Source: Clostridiales bacterium (GTDB lineage Bacteria > Bacillota > Clostridia > Oscillospirales > UBA644). From it: a stretch of 5,692 nt of DNA. Under the pieces are notes generated by a model. It had not been told where the DNA came from. It worked only from the letters and a program-made list of their open reading frames with translations, and did no database searches. Position 1 is the stretch's first letter. Each line of letters opens with the position of its first letter. The stretch lies in NCBI GenBank assembly GCA_003343705.1, contig QAKR01000012.1, positions 1 through 5,692 on the forward strand. Reading direction: 5' to 3'. A program made the position numbers and the translations under genes. Shown piece after piece: positions 5,436 through 5,692 of the stretch.

Positions 5436-5550
5436 GTGTTTTAATAGAGTGGTCTATTTTAATTTCGTGGGGCTCTGGGGAGTGGTCAATTGTTCATGGT
5501 CGGGGTTTGTTGTGTAGTAAAGTTTTAAATCTGTAGGGGTTTACTTTTTG
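5436..5550 (-). repeat. Inverted leader-type tandem units adjoining element D
   Basis: Read on the minus strand, this contains the leader motifs: TTTAAAACTTTACTACACAAC, then ATTGACCACTCCCC, CCACGAAATTAAAA and ATAGACCACTC. The two GACCACT starts (plus-strand AGTGGTC at 5448-5454 and 5481-5487) are 33 nt apart, giving the basic unit length directly. On the minus strand these units follow core D rather than precede it. Confidence 0.6.
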
Positions 5551-5603
5551 TCTAACAATTAAAACTTTACACTCTACAGTTTTTACATAAAAACTATTTA
5601 ATA

Positions 5604-5692
5604 TTCCCACGCCTTCGGCTATTACGATACGCGTGGGACATTTGGATGTATGCGTCTTTGACGAATACATCCAAAACCCACATTGCTAATGA
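5604..5692 (-). repeat. Structured repeat element, partial diverged copy D (inverted)
   Basis: On the minus strand the window edge begins with TCATTAGCAATGTG, identical to the other copies. It continues through the long 3' hairpin (5681-5633) and the tail ACGCGTATCGTAATAGCC with its GCCGAAGGC hairpin. The hairpin stem sequence differs from A at five base pairs, every one changed on both arms: GTGGG/CCCAC closes it and TTTGGATGTAT pairs with ATACATCCAAA. The rest of the element lies beyond the window. An extra 7-bp pairing, CCCACGC at 5606-5612 with GCGTGGG at 5631-5637, exists only in this copy. Confidence 0.8.

Noticed and set aside
2661..5692. Array as a complete insertion sequence or transposon
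   Set aside because: No transposase or recombinase reading frame exists on either strand, and no clear terminal inverted repeats or target duplications were found around the cores. A non-autonomous element moved by an enzyme elsewhere remains possible.

Overview
The window looks like a chromosomal segment of a low- to mid-GC Firmicute, most likely a member of the Clostridia (possibly Oscillospirales or a relative). The reasons are the alpha-operon order rpsK-rpsD-rpoA-rplQ with rpsD inside the operon, the four-cysteine form of S4, strong AGGAGG-type ribosome binding sites, and AT-rich intergenic DNA. The lineage is inferred from protein character and gene order; no database search was possible.

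Positions 1-2600 are the 3' part of the large ribosomal/RNA polymerase gene cluster, all on the plus strand: the end of rpsK (S11), then rpsD (S4), rpoA (RNA polymerase alpha) and rplQ (L17, with a long Lys/Ala/Glu tail). The operon closes with a textbook intrinsic terminator at 2571-2599. These genes are tightly spaced and make ribosome parts and the polymerase subunit that nucleates core assembly.

Positions about 2640-5692 are an accessory region built mostly of repeats. A roughly 290-nt GC-rich element occurs three times in direct orientation (A 2847-3136, B 3518-3806, C 5074-5363). The 3' part of a fourth, diverged copy (D, about 5604-5692) lies on the minus strand and runs off the window. 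Each full copy has an outer stem enclosing three small triloop hairpins, then a fourth stem, an 11-bp hairpin, a long 3' hairpin and a conserved tail. Differences between copies are often compensatory: in D all five changed positions of the long 3' hairpin are changed on both arms. This points to selection on a folded RNA or single-stranded DNA, not on protein. The cores are preceded by degenerate tandem units of about 33-36 nt and separated by AT-rich spacers with their own short repeats. I do not recognise the family; it is the best candidate here for an undescribed element.

One protein gene lies inside the array, between B and the spacer leading to C: an orphan, PUA-less glutamate 5-kinase-like amino acid kinase (3907-4734) with its own strong sigma-A-type promoter. 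It has no proA or other pathway neighbour in view and may be cargo or a later insertion. No transposase, integrase, tRNA or CRISPR array is visible.
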